A DNA stretch of 64,000 nucleotides, taken from CAVSCD01 sp963726335. GTDB lineage: Bacteria > Acidobacteriota > Aminicenantia > Aminicenantales > UBA8522. This document shows, piece by piece, positions 19,058 to 27,733 of this stretch. The stretch spans positions 682,001 to 746,000 of the forward strand of contig CAVSCD010000004.1 in NCBI GenBank assembly GCA_963726335.1, in the 5' to 3' direction. Numbering within the stretch: the first letter of the stretch is position 1; the number at the start of each line of letters is the position of its first letter. Made by a program: the position numbers and the translations under genes. The notes beneath the pieces were generated by a model that was not told where the DNA came from, made no database searches, and worked only from the letters and a program-made list of their open reading frames with translations.

Positions 19058-19461
19058 CCCCCCGGCCCCCGGGAACCAGTCCCGTCGGTTCCCCCGTCGG
19101 CCAAGGCCGACGGGCCCCCCTCCGACCTTTCCTGAGATACTGACCTTTCTCCCTCCCTGTATAGGGAGGGTATAGGGTGGGTAATATCTAAGATTAATGT
19201 CTGGCAAAGTGTCTCAGGCAACGAGTGCTAGGGGTCTTCGGGGCGCCATCCCCATCCGTCCCTGCTGGACGCGTCACACCAACGGAGATGCATCCTTCCT
19301 TCATCACCGAGTTGCTCAAGGCGGCGGGACGGGCTAAACTGATGCCGGGTCGTTAGCCAGCCCCGGCCATTTGAGCCGGAGCCTCCCGCTTGAGCGGGGA
19401 GCTCGAGCCGGCGGGCTGCCCGATACGCGATAAAGAGCATGAGACTGCAGGAGCCCACAGC
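19058..19461. other. Intergenic region with two hairpin-forming repeats
   Basis: Downstream of the sigma gene. A perfect 22-nt palindrome at 19093-19114 (CCCGTCGGCC, AA, GGCCGACGGG) could act as a terminator or transcript end, although no T-run follows. A second hairpin at 19151-19170 (CCCTCCC, TGTATA, GGGAGGG) lies just after it. No gene is seen. Confidence 0.6.
19093..19114. terminator. Perfect 10-bp stem-loop after the sigma factor gene
   Basis: The 10-bp stem CCCGTCGGCC/GGCCGACGGG with an AA loop begins 36 bp after the sigma gene stop. It lacks the U-tract of an intrinsic terminator, so it may instead protect the 3' end or work with Rho, whose gene is in this window. Confidence 0.45.
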
Positions 19462-21525
19462 ATGGAAAAGATCAATGGGTCGAGATCAAATGGGAGGCTG
19501 AGGCTTTTTATTCTGGTCGCGGGCGGACTGGTCATCTTCCCATTCACGCTCCAGGGTGCTCGGCTTGTCGGGTCGGCGGGATCGGCTGCTGCCGAACGGA
19601 CGACCCCGTCGGGGGGGGCGGCCGTCGGGGCCGACCGCTGGTATGTGATCAAGATCGCCGGCAGCCCGGCCGGCTACATCCATGAGCAGGTCGAGACGAA
19701 GCCGGCGTCAATGGCCGAAGCGGATCCCGGCGGGCAGGCTAAAACGGCGCCGCCGTCGAGCCTCCTGGTCACGACCTCCGACATGCGGATCGTCCTCAAC
19801 AGGCTGGGCAGCCGGATCGAGCTTCGGTTTCTTTCGTCGGCCGAGGAGTTGGCCTCCGACGGCCGGCTCCTCCGGACGAGTCACGTCATGCTGGCGTCGA
19901 ACCAGTCGACGAAATCCGATGCCGTCGTCGGCGACGGCCGGATCGAAGTCCGGAGCGAGGCCGGCGGCAAGGCGTACACGAAGACTTTGACTTTCACCGG
20001 AGCGCTGTTCGGCCCCGAGGCCATCCGGCGCGCTTGCGCCGAGGGGCTCGAAAAACCCGGCGACAAGGTCACGATCCGAACGTTCATCCCGGAGGCCAGC
20101 CTCGTCGGCGACCTGACACGGGTCGTCCTGGGCAAGGAAAATGTCGCGGTCGAGGGCCAGCCCGTTCCCTCCCTTAAGGTCGACGAGACTTTCGAAGGCC
20201 TGCCGGTCAAGCGCACCGGCTGGCTCGACCTCGAGGGGAGCCTTCTTAAACAGGAGGAGCCCGGGCCTTTCGGCCTGATGGAGGTGGTCCGGGCGCGGGA
20301 GGCCACGGCCCTGGCCGCGGCGTCCGGCGCGGAGCTTCCGGCCGAGATCTATGAGAGGTCGATCGTCCGGACGAACATCCGGCTTCCGAGATCCACCCCC
20401 ATCGACCGCCTCAGGCTCGAGCTGACCCATAGGAGCCCGGCGCTCGGCTGGCCCGATTTCGCGGGCGGTAATCAAAAGATCTTGGAGAAGACGGAGAAAG
20501 CGCTGACGCTCGAGATCCGGCGGCCGGCGGAACCGAAAGGCGTGACGTACCCCGTGCCGGTGGACGCGGAGAACCGCGAATTCCTCGAGCCCAACGCCTA
20601 TATCCAGTCGGACGACGCGGAGATCCGCCGCCTCGCCGGCGAGTTGGCGGAAAAGGACAAGGACGCCTTCAGGGCGGCTCTCGCCATGGAGCGCTGGACT
20701 GCCGAACACATGACCTTCGACCCGGGGATCGTTTTTGCGCCCGCCACCGAGGTTTTCCGGGACCGGCGGGGGACGTGCGTCGGGTTCGCGACTCTCCTCG
20801 CCACGCTGGCGCGGGCCGCCGGCATTCCCTCGCGCGTGGCGATGGGATACGTCTACGCCCAGGGAATGTTCGGCGGCCACGCCTGGGCGGAGGTCCTGGC
20901 CGGGAAGGAGTGGATCCCGCTCGACGCGGCCATCGTGAACGAGGGCGTTGCCGACGCCGCGCACCTTGCGGTCATCACGTCGTCGCTCGACGGCGGCCCG
21001 GGGGAGATGAGCCTCGGAGCGGCCCAGCAGATTTTCGGCCAGGTGGACATCCGCATCCTGGAATACGAGTCGGCCGGAAGAACGACGGCGGTTCCCGCGG
21101 ACGCTAAACCGTTCACGGTCGAGGGAAACCGCTACGTCAATCCTTGGCTGGGTCTGGCGCTGACCAAGCCGGGGGATTTCGCCTTCGCCAAGCTCGATGC
21201 CGTCTGGCCGGACCCGACGATCGTCGGCTTGAGCGGGCCGCGGGGGGAGCACGTATCTCTCCAGGAGCAGCCGGTCTTTCCTTGGCAGGTGTTGCCGAAG
21301 GCGGCCGTTGAGCGGCTGGCCAGGACGGTCCCCCGGGGCAAAAAGGGGACGGTGACGATAGGGGAGGGCCCCGCCCGGGAATCCGTGCCGGCCATCCACT
21401 CCGCTGACGGGAAAACGTCGGCCGCCGCTTTCGGACGGGGCGCGGCGCTTTTTGTGCTCAAGGTCGAGAGCTCCGGCGCCGCCGAACTGCTGCGACGGCT
21501 GGCGGCGGACGTACGGCTGGACTGA
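19462..21525 (+). CDS. Secreted or membrane-anchored transglutaminase-like (papain-fold) protein
   Basis: 687-aa protein. The N-terminal hydrophobic segment (LRLFILVAGGLVIFPFTLQGA) is a signal peptide or anchor. A long beta-rich region (residues about 60-400) follows, then a transglutaminase core: Cys in RRGTCVGFATLLATLARAAGIPSRVAMGY (about 439), His in FGGHAWAEV (about 472), Asp in WIPLDAAI (about 489). This is the Transglut_core triad. Bacterial members are mostly proteases or amidases, or structural, rather than cross-linkers. The start ATG has GGAG eight bases upstream. It is followed by the amidinotransferase gene on the same strand after 242 bp. The substrate is unknown. Confidence 0.85.
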   Translation: MEKINGSRSNGRLRLFILVAGGLVIFPFTLQGARLVGSAGSAAAERTTPSGGAAVGADRWYVIKIAGSPAGYIHEQVETKPASMAEADPGGQAKTAPPSSLLVTTSDMRIVLNRLGSRIELRFLSSAEELASDGRLLRTSHVMLASNQSTKSDAVVGDGRIEVRSEAGGKAYTKTLTFTGALFGPEAIRRACAEGLEKPGDKVTIRTFIPEASLVGDLTRVVLGKENVAVEGQPVPSLKVDETFEGLPVKRTGWLDLEGSLLKQEEPGPFGLMEVVRAREATALAAASGAELPAEIYERSIVRTNIRLPRSTPIDRLRLELTHRSPALGWPDFAGGNQKILEKTEKALTLEIRRPAEPKGVTYPVPVDAENREFLEPNAYIQSDDAEIRRLAGELAEKDKDAFRAALAMERWTAEHMTFDPGIVFAPATEVFRDRRGTCVGFATLLATLARAAGIPSRVAMGYVYAQGMFGGHAWAEVLAGKEWIPLDAAIVNEGVADAAHLAVITSSLDGGPGEMSLGAAQQIFGQVDIRILEYESAGRTTAVPADAKPFTVEGNRYVNPWLGLALTKPGDFAFAKLDAVWPDPTIVGLSGPRGEHVSLQEQPVFPWQVLPKAAVERLARTVPRGKKGTVTIGEGPARESVPAIHSADGKTSAAAFGRGAALFVLKVESSGAAELLRRLAADVRLD

Positions 21526-21767
21526 CTCCCCGGCCGGCCGCCGGAAAGCGGCTGGGGTTCGGCTCGACACCCCCTTGGCTCTGCCTGTTTCGACTGTCTC
21601 GAGTGGCGGTGAAAACCCGCCCTTGATCCCATGGCTCGCTCGCCCGTCCAAATCACCGGCCCTTTATATTCTCCGGACGGAGAGGATATACGGCCGGCGG
21701 CGCGACGAATAGCTTGACCGGCCGGCAACAAACAGGGTTAAATGAGCGTCCGAGGAGGCCCAGCGAC

Positions 21768-22643
21768 ATGGCTAAAACGACCCGGACCCGCGATCCGAAG
21801 GGAAAGCCGGCGAGCGCTCCGCGAAAAAACGCCCTTGCCGGAAACGAAGGCGACCGGCTGAGGCGCGTCGTCGTCTGCGCGCCGCGCCGGGAGTACTTCC
21901 GGGTAGACGATCTCGAAGCGCACAATATCGAGGCCGCCGCCGACCCGGTCATGGCGCGGCGGCAGCACGGCGAATTGAGGGCCGCGCTGCGGGAGGCGGG
22001 GGCCCGGGTTATCGACCTCGCCGAGCTCAGGGGGCATCCGAATTCGGTTTTCGCCCGCGATGCCGGCCTGGTCACGCCCATCGGCTATGTCAAACTCAGG
22101 ATGGGGCTCGGGACACGGCGCGGAGAGGACGACTGGCTGGCGGCGGCGCTGGCATCGCGCGGTGTGCCCTGCGCCGGGGCGATCGAGCCTCCGGGGACGG
22201 TCGAGGGCGGTGATGTCATACTGGCCGGCCGGGTGGCGTTCGTCGGGCGATCGGCGAGGAGCAATGCGAGCGGCGTGCGCCAGCTATCGAGGCTGCTCGG
22301 TGAAATGGAGTATGAGATAAGGACGATCCGGCTCCCGGCTTCGCGCCTGCACATCGGCGGCGAGATGAGCCTCGCCGGCCCGGAGACCGTGCTGTGTTAT
22401 AAGGGGTTGTTCCCGACCGGTTTTTTCGAGGGTTTCGAAACGATCGAGATCCCCGAGTCCGAAACGGCGAGCGCCAACATCATTTCGCTGGGCGGCGGCA
22501 GGGTCGTCGTCGGGAAAACCAACTCGGCCGCCATCGAGGCGCTCGGGAAAGCCGGTTTTGTCGTCCGGACGCTCAACCTCTCGGAGTTCGTCAAGGGAAG
22601 GGGAGGGCCGAGCTGCCTGATCATGCCCATCGAGAGGGGCTGA
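21768..22643 (+). CDS. Arginine deiminase/amidinotransferase superfamily protein (DDAH-like)
   Basis: 291-aa guanidino-modifying enzyme fold. Catalytic elements are all visible: NSVFARDAG (substrate Asp), GTVEGGDVILAG (Glu-Gly-Gly-Asp), RLHIGGEMSLAG (general-base His) and the C-terminal nucleophile Cys in GGPSCLIMPIE. These fit the dimethylarginine dimethylaminohydrolase branch better than ArcA. It probably hydrolyses a substituted arginine to citrulline or ornithine plus amine, but no arc operon surrounds it. The start ATG at 21768 has GAGGAGG nine bases upstream. It is followed after 37 bp by the GH123-like gene, so the two may be cotranscribed. Confidence 0.85.
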   Translation: MAKTTRTRDPKGKPASAPRKNALAGNEGDRLRRVVVCAPRREYFRVDDLEAHNIEAAADPVMARRQHGELRAALREAGARVIDLAELRGHPNSVFARDAGLVTPIGYVKLRMGLGTRRGEDDWLAAALASRGVPCAGAIEPPGTVEGGDVILAGRVAFVGRSARSNASGVRQLSRLLGEMEYEIRTIRLPASRLHIGGEMSLAGPETVLCYKGLFPTGFFEGFETIEIPESETASANIISLGGGRVVVGKTNSAAIEALGKAGFVVRTLNLSEFVKGRGGPSCLIMPIERG

Positions 22644-22680
22644 TCCTTGAGTTCGAAATTCCGGGAATCGAGGAGGAACG

Positions 22681-24975
22681 ATGGGTCGGCTTGAGACAAC
22701 CCGGCGATACGGCTTATACTGTATAATTATATTATTATCAATTACTTATATGGCAACAAGGGCGCCGGCGGCGATCGGTCAGGCCGGTTCTCAAGAGGTG
22801 GGCTATCTTCTCTCCGGCGGGTCCGAGGCGAGCGTTTGGTGGGCCGAGGGCGCCTACAAGATCAAGAAAAGCGACCCCCTGCCGCGGACGCCCGCGGCCG
22901 GCGTGAGCCTGTTCGCCGCCCGGAACGAATTTGAACCGTTCCTTCTTGTGCTGAAGCCGAACCAGCGGCTCGACCGTGTTCGCGTGGAATGCGGCCCTTT
23001 GGCGGGTCCGGGCGGCGCCCTCATCAGCCCGTCCCGGGTTACGGTTTGTCACGTCGGCTATGTCAACGTGACTGTGCCCACCGACGAGGCCGGAGCAGCG
23101 GGCGAATGGCCCGATCCTCTCCCTCCGTATGACGGGCCGTTCACGGCCTGGCCGGGCGAGAACCATACTCTTTGGATCACCGTCTTCGTGCCCGAGGATG
23201 TGCCGGCCGGCGAATACGGCGGCCGGATTCTGCTGACGGCGGGCCCATGGAAACGCGAGGTCCCGGTCTCACTCACGGTCTGGGACTTCACGCTGCCGCG
23301 TGAATCCCAGGTCAGGTCATCGTTCGGCCTGCCCACGGGGTTCATGAAGCTCTACCATAACCTCGAAACCGACGACGAGCTCAAGAAAGTGGCGGACCTC
23401 TACTATCAGAACCTTCGTGATCATCGCCTGGCGCCGCGAAATCCGCTGGACCTCTATCCGATGCGAGTCAGCGTCAAAGGCGTCGGCTGGCGCGGCGGCC
23501 AGTTCACCGGAGAGTCGCCCCACTCGGGGAAGCGGGCCCTCGAGGCGGCGGACGACTCGGTATCCGCCGACTGCGAAGTGACCTATGAAAACCGCGTCCC
23601 GGTCGACGGCGGAACGCCGTACCGGCTGACCTGGTTCGCCAAAACGGCCGTCGCGGGCCAACACTACACGGCGCTGATCCAAGGCTACGATGCCGAGGGG
23701 CGATGGGAGCCGTCATGGAACAGACTGAAGCTCGTCGACGGCGCCACGGCGTGGACGGCGGAGTCGATCGAAGTCGCGCAGTTCGCCCCTGAGGCCGCAT
23801 CGGTCAGCATCCACTTTTTTCCGGCGTTCCGGGATGAGAAGGGGACCGGGACGGGCACAGCTGTCTTCGACGATATCCGTTTCGGACCGGCCGCGGGCGG
23901 GGCGAACCTCCTTGCCGGCGGCGATATGGAGACGGACCCGGCCAGGATGTCGGTCGAAGTCGACTGGACCGAGTTCGACCGCGGCGCGAGGCGTTACCTC
24001 GACGAGCTGGGCTTCGCCGCCTATGATCTCAGGCTCGAAGGCTTGGGGTCGGGATCGTTCTACAGCCGGGAGGCCGGCGTTTTCGGGGGGTTCGTTCAGG
24101 GCACGCCGGAGTATGAGACCCTCATGAGCCGGTACCTGAGCCAGGTCGAAAAGCACCTCGAGGAAAACGGCTGGCTGGGAAAAGAATACATCTATTGGTT
24201 CGATGAGCCCGACCCGAAGGATTACCCGTTCGTGCGGGAGGGGATGCTCAGCATCCGTCAGGCCGCGCCCCGCCTGAGGCGGTTCATCACCGAGCATCGT
24301 CCCGGGCCGGACATCATGGACGTGAGCGAGATCAGCTGTACGATCTTCCACCGGGTGGACCCCAAAGCCGTGGCCGAGCTGAGCGCCAAGGGCCGCGAGT
24401 TCTGGTCGTATCTCTGCACCGGCCCGAAAGCGCCCTGGGTCACCCTGTTCATCGACCATCCCGCCGTGAACCTCAGGCTCTGGCCGTGGATGTCCTACGC
24501 GTTCGGCTTGAAAGGGATCCTGGTATGGGAGGCGATCTACTGGACAAGCCATAATGTGCATCCGGAAGGCCGGCCGCAGAATCCCTGGACGGACCCCATG
24601 TCCTACACGAGCGAGTACGGAACCCCTTACGGCCAGATCAGATACTGGGGCAACGGCGACGGCCGGTTCCTCTATCCACCCAACCGCAATGTCGGAGTGG
24701 ACAAGACAAAGTACCTGGAGGGACCGGTCAATTCCGTGCGCTGGGAGATCCTGAGGGAGGGCCTCGAGGACTACGAATATCTCCGGCTTCTCGAGAGGGC
24801 GGTGAAGAACGCACCCGAGGAGCGGCGGGAGCTCGCCGGGATGGGCCGGCAGCTCCTCGACATCCCGACGACGCTGTTTGTGAGCGGCCGGGAATACACG
24901 AAGGACCCGAAGCCGATCCTGGATCATCGGAAAAAGATGGGGGAAGCCCTGGCGGCGCTCGGGGCCGCGAGGTAA
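22681..24975 (+). CDS. Secreted GH123-like glycoside hydrolase (DUF4091)
   Basis: 764-aa protein with an N-terminal signal sequence (YGLYCIIILLSITYMATRAPAA). A beta-sandwich (LFAARNEFEPFLLVLKP to VPVSLTVWDFTLP) and an inserted carbohydrate-binding-like module (about residues 270-420) follow. The TIM barrel carries YWFDEPDPKDY, where the adjacent Asp-Glu is the expected catalytic pair of GH123 N-acetylgalactosaminidases (substrate-assisted mechanism). The C-terminal DUF4091 signature is EGPVNSVRWEILREGLEDYEYLRLL. The start has the strong site CGAGGAGGAACG. The protein is probably exported to the periplasm or cell surface. The exact sugar specificity cannot be read. Confidence 0.87.
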   Translation: MGRLETTRRYGLYCIIILLSITYMATRAPAAIGQAGSQEVGYLLSGGSEASVWWAEGAYKIKKSDPLPRTPAAGVSLFAARNEFEPFLLVLKPNQRLDRVRVECGPLAGPGGALISPSRVTVCHVGYVNVTVPTDEAGAAGEWPDPLPPYDGPFTAWPGENHTLWITVFVPEDVPAGEYGGRILLTAGPWKREVPVSLTVWDFTLPRESQVRSSFGLPTGFMKLYHNLETDDELKKVADLYYQNLRDHRLAPRNPLDLYPMRVSVKGVGWRGGQFTGESPHSGKRALEAADDSVSADCEVTYENRVPVDGGTPYRLTWFAKTAVAGQHYTALIQGYDAEGRWEPSWNRLKLVDGATAWTAESIEVAQFAPEAASVSIHFFPAFRDEKGTGTGTAVFDDIRFGPAAGGANLLAGGDMETDPARMSVEVDWTEFDRGARRYLDELGFAAYDLRLEGLGSGSFYSREAGVFGGFVQGTPEYETLMSRYLSQVEKHLEENGWLGKEYIYWFDEPDPKDYPFVREGMLSIRQAAPRLRRFITEHRPGPDIMDVSEISCTIFHRVDPKAVAELSAKGREFWSYLCTGPKAPWVTLFIDHPAVNLRLWPWMSYAFGLKGILVWEAIYWTSHNVHPEGRPQNPWTDPMSYTSEYGTPYGQIRYWGNGDGRFLYPPNRNVGVDKTKYLEGPVNSVRWEILREGLEDYEYLRLLERAVKNAPEERRELAGMGRQLLDIPTTLFVSGREYTKDPKPILDHRKKMGEALAALGAAR

Positions 24976-25000
24976 AATAGTTTGAGGAGTCGAACGACCA

Positions 25001-25768
25001 GTGGCGAAACGAAAGATCATCGAGATCGACAGGGACCTGTGCGATGGCTGCGGGCTGTGCACGACGGCCTGCGCCGAGGGCGCTCTGGCCCTGGACGACG
25101 ACAACAAGGCCGTCCTCGTCAAGGAGATCTTTTGCGACGGCCTGGGCGCCTGCCTGGATGTCTGCCCCACCGGCGCCCTGAAGATCACCGAACGGGAGAG
25201 TGCCGGCTACAGCGCGACGGCCGCTTATCAGCACGTTCTGAAAACGCGGGGAACGGAGGCCGCGGGCAAAGTGCACGGCGCCGAGGTCGCCATAGCGGGG
25301 AAGAATCCTCCCCCGGCCTGCGGTTGCCCGGGCAGCGCGGCCCGTGAGATATCGCGGGATGACCGGCCGGACCCCGCCGGCGGCCGGACCGTTTCCGGCG
25401 TCTCAGAGCTCCGCCAGTGGCCGATCCAGCTGCACCTCGCATCACCCTACGCGCCTTATTTCAAAGGCGCTGAATTGCTGATCGCGGCCGATTGCACGGC
25501 TTTCTCGCTCGGCAGCTTCCATCAGGAGCTGCTCAAGGGAAAAATGCTGCTCATCGCCTGCCCCAAGCTCGACGAGACAGAAGGGTACATCGGGAAACTC
25601 TCGGAGTTGATCCGGGAGAATCGGCCCAAATCCATCACCGTTGCCATCATGACGGTGCCGTGTTGCTCCGGGCTGCATACGATGGTCGAGGAGGCGGTGA
25701 GGCAGTCGGGCACCGGCCTTCCGGTAAAGAAGAGAGTCATCCACATCGACGGCCGTTTGCTCGACTGA
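25001..25768 (+). CDS. Dicluster 4Fe-4S ferredoxin-family protein with C-terminal Cys domain
   Basis: 255-aa protein. Two 4Fe-4S motifs are present at the N-terminus (CDGCGLCTTAC and CDGLGACLDVCPTG). A linker carrying ACGCPGSAAR follows, then a conserved alpha/beta domain (SPYAPYFKGAELLIAADCTAFSLG, LLIACPKLDE, IMTVPCCSGLHTMVEEAV). This arrangement is a widespread, poorly characterised family in anaerobes, often annotated only as 4Fe-4S binding protein. The PCCSGL motif suggests an extra metal or redox site. The start is GTG at 25001; GAGGAG lies 14 nt upstream, a loose fit. An electron-transfer role is likely but its partner is unknown. Confidence 0.85.
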   Translation: MAKRKIIEIDRDLCDGCGLCTTACAEGALALDDDNKAVLVKEIFCDGLGACLDVCPTGALKITERESAGYSATAAYQHVLKTRGTEAAGKVHGAEVAIAGKNPPPACGCPGSAAREISRDDRPDPAGGRTVSGVSELRQWPIQLHLASPYAPYFKGAELLIAADCTAFSLGSFHQELLKGKMLLIACPKLDETEGYIGKLSELIRENRPKSITVAIMTVPCCSGLHTMVEEAVRQSGTGLPVKKRVIHIDGRLLD

Positions 25769-25839
25769 GTGCGCACCTAAGACGGCGCTGTTCACTTCAG
25801 GATCGGCTGATCCGTCCAGCAGGGAAGGGGGGCGGAAAT

Positions 25840-25853
25840 GTCGGCATGCCGAC
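25840..25853. repeat. Second copy of the parA-promoter palindrome core
   Basis: GTCGGCATGCCGAC, a perfect 14-bp palindrome identical to the core of the palindrome in the parA promoter 1.7 kb away. It lies in the 209-bp gap between the ferredoxin gene and the permease, beyond both stops. Confidence 0.7.
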
Positions 25854-25977
25854 CTCGCTAATATCCTATAAAACCCATCGGAATAGTAGGAGATAAGGTT
25901 TACGCTCGATAGCCCAGGGCAGGGCGACGTCACGGGGCCGGCAGAGCCGAGCTTAGGCAGTAAGTGACGGCGGCGAC

Positions 25978-27378
25978 TTAGCTTGGCGGCGTTGCCGCGG
26001 TCTCCTCGGTCCGGGCTCGCCGCGTCCAGAAGAAATAGGCGGGCAGCCCGGCCAGGATCATCGTCAGGCCGAGGGCCGATTTGCCCGGCTCGACGGCCAG
26101 ACGGTTCACAAAGACCGCCAGGTTTATCCCGATAAATATAATGGGCACAACAGGATAACCCCAAGCCCGGTAGGGCCGCGCGATACCAGGGCGTGTGAAC
26201 CGGAGCACGATAACCGCCGTCCCCGTGGCCGCGAAAAACAACACCAGGGCGAAGATCACATATTCGAAGAGCGCCTGGTAAGTCCCGGTGAGACACAGCA
26301 ATCCCGACCAGACCGCCTGGCCGACGATCGCCCGTCCAGGCACCTGGTATCGAGGGTGGATCCGGTTCATTTTCCTGAAGAAAAGCCCTTCTTCGGACAT
26401 CGCGTAGTAAACCCGCGGGCCGTAAAGTATCGTGGCGCTCAGGCAGCCGAAGATCGACGCCAGGATCGCCGCCGTGATCGCCGAGGCCGCCGACGACCCG
26501 AACATGACCGTGGCCGCGAGTTCTCCCACGCGGACAACTCCGCTCATGTCCGCCATCGGTACAGCGGTAAGATAAAGGACATTCGTCAACATATAAACTA
26601 CGGTGACCCCCATCGTTCCCAGGAACAAGCTCAGGGGGATCGTGACCTGAGGCTTCTTGATCTCCCCGGCGGCGCAATTCACCGAATACCATCCGTCATA
26701 CGTCCAGAGCGCCGCGAAGAGCGCCAGGCCGAACGACCGGAGAGGCAGGCCGCCGTCAAAAGACAGCAGCTCGCCGGGGTGGGGGAGTCCGGTCTTTTTC
26801 CCAACGAGCCAGCCCGCAGCCAGGAACAGCGCCAGGCTCCCGAGGCGAACGACCGTGAAGGCGTTCTGGACCAGCAGCCCGCCGCGAATGCCGAAATAGT
26901 TGACAGCCGACAGCGTGGCGATCAGGACCAGGGCCAGCACCTGACCCGCGCCCAGGGTGTACGGCAGCCCGGCGATCGAGAATTCTAAGATCATGGCCTG
27001 ATTGGAAAGACCCGGCAGGAAATAGCCGAGGTATTCCGAAAACCCGACGGCCAGGGCCGCGATACCGCCCGCCATGATCATCCAGAAGAAGGCCCAGCCG
27101 AAAAGAAATGCCGGCAACCTCCCGTAAGCTTCCTTGAGATAGACGAACTGCCCACCGGCATAAGGGAACATCCCGGCCAGCTCTCCGAACGACAGCGCGC
27201 CAAAAAGCGTAACCAGACCGCCGGCCAGCCAGACAAGAAGGACTGGTCCGGGAGCCTGCATGAACCCGACGATGATCCCCGTCGTCATGAAGATCCCCGA
27301 GCCGATCACGCTCCCCATCACAAGCAGGGTCGCATCCCAAAGGGTCATGACGCGGCGGAGACCGGGCTTATCGTTCAT
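25978..27378 (-). CDS. APC-superfamily amino acid permease
   Basis: 466-aa integral membrane transporter with about 12 transmembrane helices. The family signature near the N-terminus is LWDATLLVMGSVIGSGIFMTTGII (TM1, unwound GSGIF site). FGALSFGELAGMFPYAGGQFVYLKEAYG follows (TM2-3), and LWTYDGWYSVNCAAGEIKKPQ marks TM6 and its loop. This is the LAT/APC amino-acid/polyamine antiporter type, exchanging amino acids at the cytoplasmic membrane. The ATG giving MNDKPGLRR is preferred to one four codons upstream because homologues usually start there; neither has a strong ribosome site. The gene is flanked on both sides by copies of one palindrome. Its cargo is unknown. Confidence 0.88.
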   Translation of the reverse strand: MNDKPGLRRVMTLWDATLLVMGSVIGSGIFMTTGIIVGFMQAPGPVLLVWLAGGLVTLFGALSFGELAGMFPYAGGQFVYLKEAYGRLPAFLFGWAFFWMIMAGGIAALAVGFSEYLGYFLPGLSNQAMILEFSIAGLPYTLGAGQVLALVLIATLSAVNYFGIRGGLLVQNAFTVVRLGSLALFLAAGWLVGKKTGLPHPGELLSFDGGLPLRSFGLALFAALWTYDGWYSVNCAAGEIKKPQVTIPLSLFLGTMGVTVVYMLTNVLYLTAVPMADMSGVVRVGELAATVMFGSSAASAITAAILASIFGCLSATILYGPRVYYAMSEEGLFFRKMNRIHPRYQVPGRAIVGQAVWSGLLCLTGTYQALFEYVIFALVLFFAATGTAVIVLRFTRPGIARPYRAWGYPVVPIIFIGINLAVFVNRLAVEPGKSALGLTMILAGLPAYFFWTRRARTEETAATPPS

Positions 27379-27529
27379 ACGAAGATCCATCCCATTTTGC
27401 GCGATTATAAAAGAACTCGACCTTCATTTCAATGACTTTCATAAAACGCCATTCAGCACACTCAGCCGCCTCACGCTATTTGCCCGGATTCGAATCAGGA
27501 GATATGTTATTTTATTTATTATCTATTAC

Positions 27530-27558
27530 TTGACATAATGTCGGCATGCCGACATTAT
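27530..27558 (+). promoter_or_regulatory. parAB promoter
   Basis: -35 TTGACA (27530-27535, perfect), 17-bp spacer, -10 CATTAT (27553-27558, 4 of 6). The spacer is almost entirely palindrome, so any protein binding it would block RNA polymerase. This suggests autoregulation. Confidence 0.65.
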
Positions 27559-27559
27559 G
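27534..27559. repeat. Perfect 26-bp palindrome, candidate operator or partition site
   Basis: Perfect dyad centred on GCATGC, with inner core TGTCGGCATGCCGACA and outer arms CATAA/TTATG. It lies exactly between and over the parA promoter boxes. The inner 14 bp recur at 25840-25853. The best candidate binder is the ParB encoded downstream; a separate repressor is the alternative. Confidence 0.7.
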
Positions 27560-27733
27560 CCCGGACCGCAGCCGGCGGCGTTGGCCGGGAGCTGATCCAC
27601 GTGCTGTTGCCTTCGGCTGCCGCGCGACGCTCCCGGGCATGGTCGAGCACCCACAATATTTCTTGCATTTTGATCATTCATGAATTATCCTATGCTCCCT
27701 TTTAGGACACAACAGACGCCTTGGAGGAAACCG

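Larger units (their letters stand above)
27379..27733. other. parA upstream region: promoter, palindrome and structured leader
   Basis: Divergent gap between the permease and parA. It holds an AT-rich stretch, the promoter with its palindrome (27530-27559), and then a leader of about 170 nt able to form hairpins: CCGGGAGC at 27585-27592 pairs with GCTCCCGG at 27629-27636, and the alternative ATGCCCGG at 27557-27564 pairs with CCGGGCAT at 27633-27640. Confidence 0.6.

Noticed and set aside
19223..19231. GAGTGCTAG, resembling the right half of a CIRCE element
   Set aside because: The matching TTAGCACTC half is absent at the required spacing, and it is not upstream of a chaperone gene.
27534..27559. 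Canonical parS site
   Set aside because: The palindrome does not match TGTTTCACGTGAAACA beyond the outer TGT/ACA, so it is reported only as a candidate non-canonical site.
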